From contig NZ_CP133592.1 of assembly GCF_031312595.1 (NCBI RefSeq), positions 1,302,001 through 1,366,000 on the forward strand: 64,000 bases of DNA, in the 5' to 3' direction. The notes beneath the pieces were generated by a model. The model did no database searches, was not told where the DNA came from, and was given only the letters and a program-made list of their open reading frames with translations. The stretch's first letter is position 1, and each line of letters starts with the position of its first letter. This document shows positions 63,125-64,000 of the stretch, one piece after another. Position numbers and translations under genes: made by a program. The stretch comes from Methanolobus sediminis (GTDB taxonomy: Archaea; Halobacteriota; Methanosarcinia; Methanosarcinales; Methanosarcinaceae).

Positions 63125-63144
63125 CCTGATAACTGAATATCAGG
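63125..63144. terminator. Bidirectional hairpin between msr-type gene and permease
   Basis: CCTGATA-ACTGAA-TATCAGG, a 7-bp stem between convergent genes. T- and A-rich runs flank it (TTTTTATTTTT on the plus strand; TTTTTCTTTTTT on the minus strand). Confidence 0.6.
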
Positions 63145-63167
63145 ATTCAGTGTTACTCTTTTTATTT

Positions 63168-64000
63168 TTAGTCTTCTACAGGAACAGGTTCTGGTTCAAA
63201 TATTCCATGCTCCCTGTGTACTGCACTAACAGCAGGCATTCTGTTCCTTCTCTCACGCTGGGAGTATATCCAGAGTGGGATAAAGAGACAGAGCATGGAG
63301 AATCCTACACCAGTTGTTGCCCATCCAAGTTCAAGACTGTTAAGGTAGATGATACCTATCAGGAAGAATGGTGTGTTCAGTATAGTAGTTGCCAGAGCAA
63401 CACCCTTCCATCCTCTTGGAGCCTTGAAAGGTCTGTCCAGCTTTGAAAGTTCAGGGTCGTTCCTGACCTTTACATAGGTGTAAAGACTGATACCATTGGC
63501 ACAGATGTAACCGATGGCAGAGGCTGCAAGGATAGCTGTTGGCGTTCCAAGAAGAATGAGACACATGTTGAAAGCTGCATCAGCTATCATTGCGTTCATT
63601 GGATGGCCGTGCTTGTTCAACTTACTCAAAAATACTGGCAGGTTGCCTTCAACTGACATTGAATATATGGAACGTGCAGATGAAAGGAAAGCTGTCTGGA
63701 TAATGAGAAGCATTGCACCTATCAGCATTATAATTGAAATGGAAGCACCAATAGGACCAAGTGCCATGTTTGCCAGTGGAAGCATTGGTGAGATAGGTTC
63801 TGCAAGAACCCCGTCAACTCCAAGAGCACCGATTACGGATGTCTGTACGAGTACATAAAGAACAAGGCATATTGCTCCACAAACAAGAAGTGCCTTTGGA
63901 ATATCGGAATTTGGCTTCTTGTATTCAGGGCCATAGATAGCAGCGGTTTCCCATGCAGCAGCACTCCATTCAGCCATTGCAAGAAGTCCGAGAAGGATCA
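63168..64000 (-). CDS. APC-superfamily permease, 5' end cut by window edge
   Basis: At least 277 residues; the frame is open beyond 63977 to the window edge, so the start is missing. About seven membrane spans are visible, with AMAEWSAAAWETAAIYGPEYK at the cut end and AFLSSARSIYSMSVEGNLP in the core, both typical of APC amino-acid/polyamine/amine transporters. The methylamine permease MtmP of Methanosarcina belongs to this superfamily and lies close to mtmCB, so methylamine uptake is a fair guess, but an amino-acid substrate is equally possible. It converges with the Msr-type gene. Confidence 0.75.
   Translation of the reverse strand, partial: ILLGLLAMAEWSAAAWETAAIYGPEYKKPNSDIPKALLVCGAICLVLYVLVQTSVIGALGVDGVLAEPISPMLPLANMALGPIGASISIIMLIGAMLLIIQTAFLSSARSIYSMSVEGNLPVFLSKLNKHGHPMNAMIADAAFNMCLILLGTPTAILAASAIGYICANGISLYTYVKVRNDPELSKLDRPFKAPRGWKGVALATTILNTPFFLIGIIYLNSLELGWATTGVGFSMLCLFIPLWIYSQRERRNRMPAVSAVHREHGIFEPEPVPVED

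Noticed and set aside
1-64000. CRISPR arrays, insertion sequences or prophage genes
   Set aside because: No regularly spaced repeats, transposase, integrase or phage structural genes were seen; the accessory genes are single insertions.

Overview
The window comes from a methylotrophic methanogenic archaeon of the Methanosarcinales. Four in-frame amber codons are read as pyrrolysine in methylamine methyltransferase genes, and a tRNA-Pyl gene is present. Other archaeal signs are aRF1, a wyosine synthase, ribose-1,5-bisphosphate isomerase, an Msr-type regulator and TATA-box promoters. A Methanolobus-like genus is plausible but cannot be fixed from the sequence alone.

Positions 1-14,400 are mostly housekeeping and small accessory genes on mixed strands: a CYTH-domain enzyme cut by the left edge, methionyl-tRNA synthetase, SppA, an ABC exporter operon with a COG1361-type surface protein, 3-methyladenine glycosylase, a SagB-type nitroreductase, R15P isomerase, a Fic-like protein with a degenerate motif, a HEPN/MNT toxin-antitoxin pair and a DUF61 protein. 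Positions 14,400-23,100 hold a plus-strand carbon-metabolism cluster: two aldehyde dehydrogenases, an acetolactate synthase-like ThDP enzyme, a disulfide reductase-like flavoprotein and a GH15 glucoamylase. It is followed by a one-finger C2H2 microprotein and the remnant of a betaine-type ABC permease. Positions 23,100-28,150 carry translation genes (Trm5/Taw2-like methyltransferase, ArgS, aRF1, Taw1).

Positions 28,300-51,700 form the main methylamine island. On the minus strand the order is mttB-mttC-mttP-(96-aa protein)-(49-aa membrane peptide)-mtbC-mtbB-mtmC1-mtmB1, which covers tri-, di- and monomethylamine. mtbA1, the methyl-corrinoid:coenzyme M methyltransferase, lies nearby. Divergent from mtbA1 is an MtmB paralogue with Met196 in place of pyrrolysine. 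Divergent from mttB are three HyuA-family (hydantoinase/oxoprolinase) ATPase genes and a PAS/GAF sensor with no kinase domain. A large AT-rich gene with a PD-(D/E)XK-like C-terminus lies inside the island.

Positions 51,790-64,000 hold cydAB (cytochrome bd oxidase), an isolated pylT gene, an M18 aminopeptidase and a second monomethylamine operon (mtmC2-mtmB2-mtbA2). Divergent from that operon are a sensor kinase, a response regulator and an Msr-family transcription factor. An APC permease is cut by the right edge. MtmB, MtbB and MttB pass methyl groups to the corrinoid proteins MtmC, MtbC and MttC; MtbA moves them to coenzyme M; PylT lets the ribosome read UAG in the three methyltransferases.

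The strongest second-look items are the pyrrolysine-free MtmB paralogue, the three HyuA genes, the pylT gene apart from pylSBCD, a palindrome with core AACG-S-CGTT found upstream of both hyuA1 and the mtmC2/kinase divergence, a shared TATA-region element, structured leaders, and an unannotated 49-aa membrane peptide in the mttP run.
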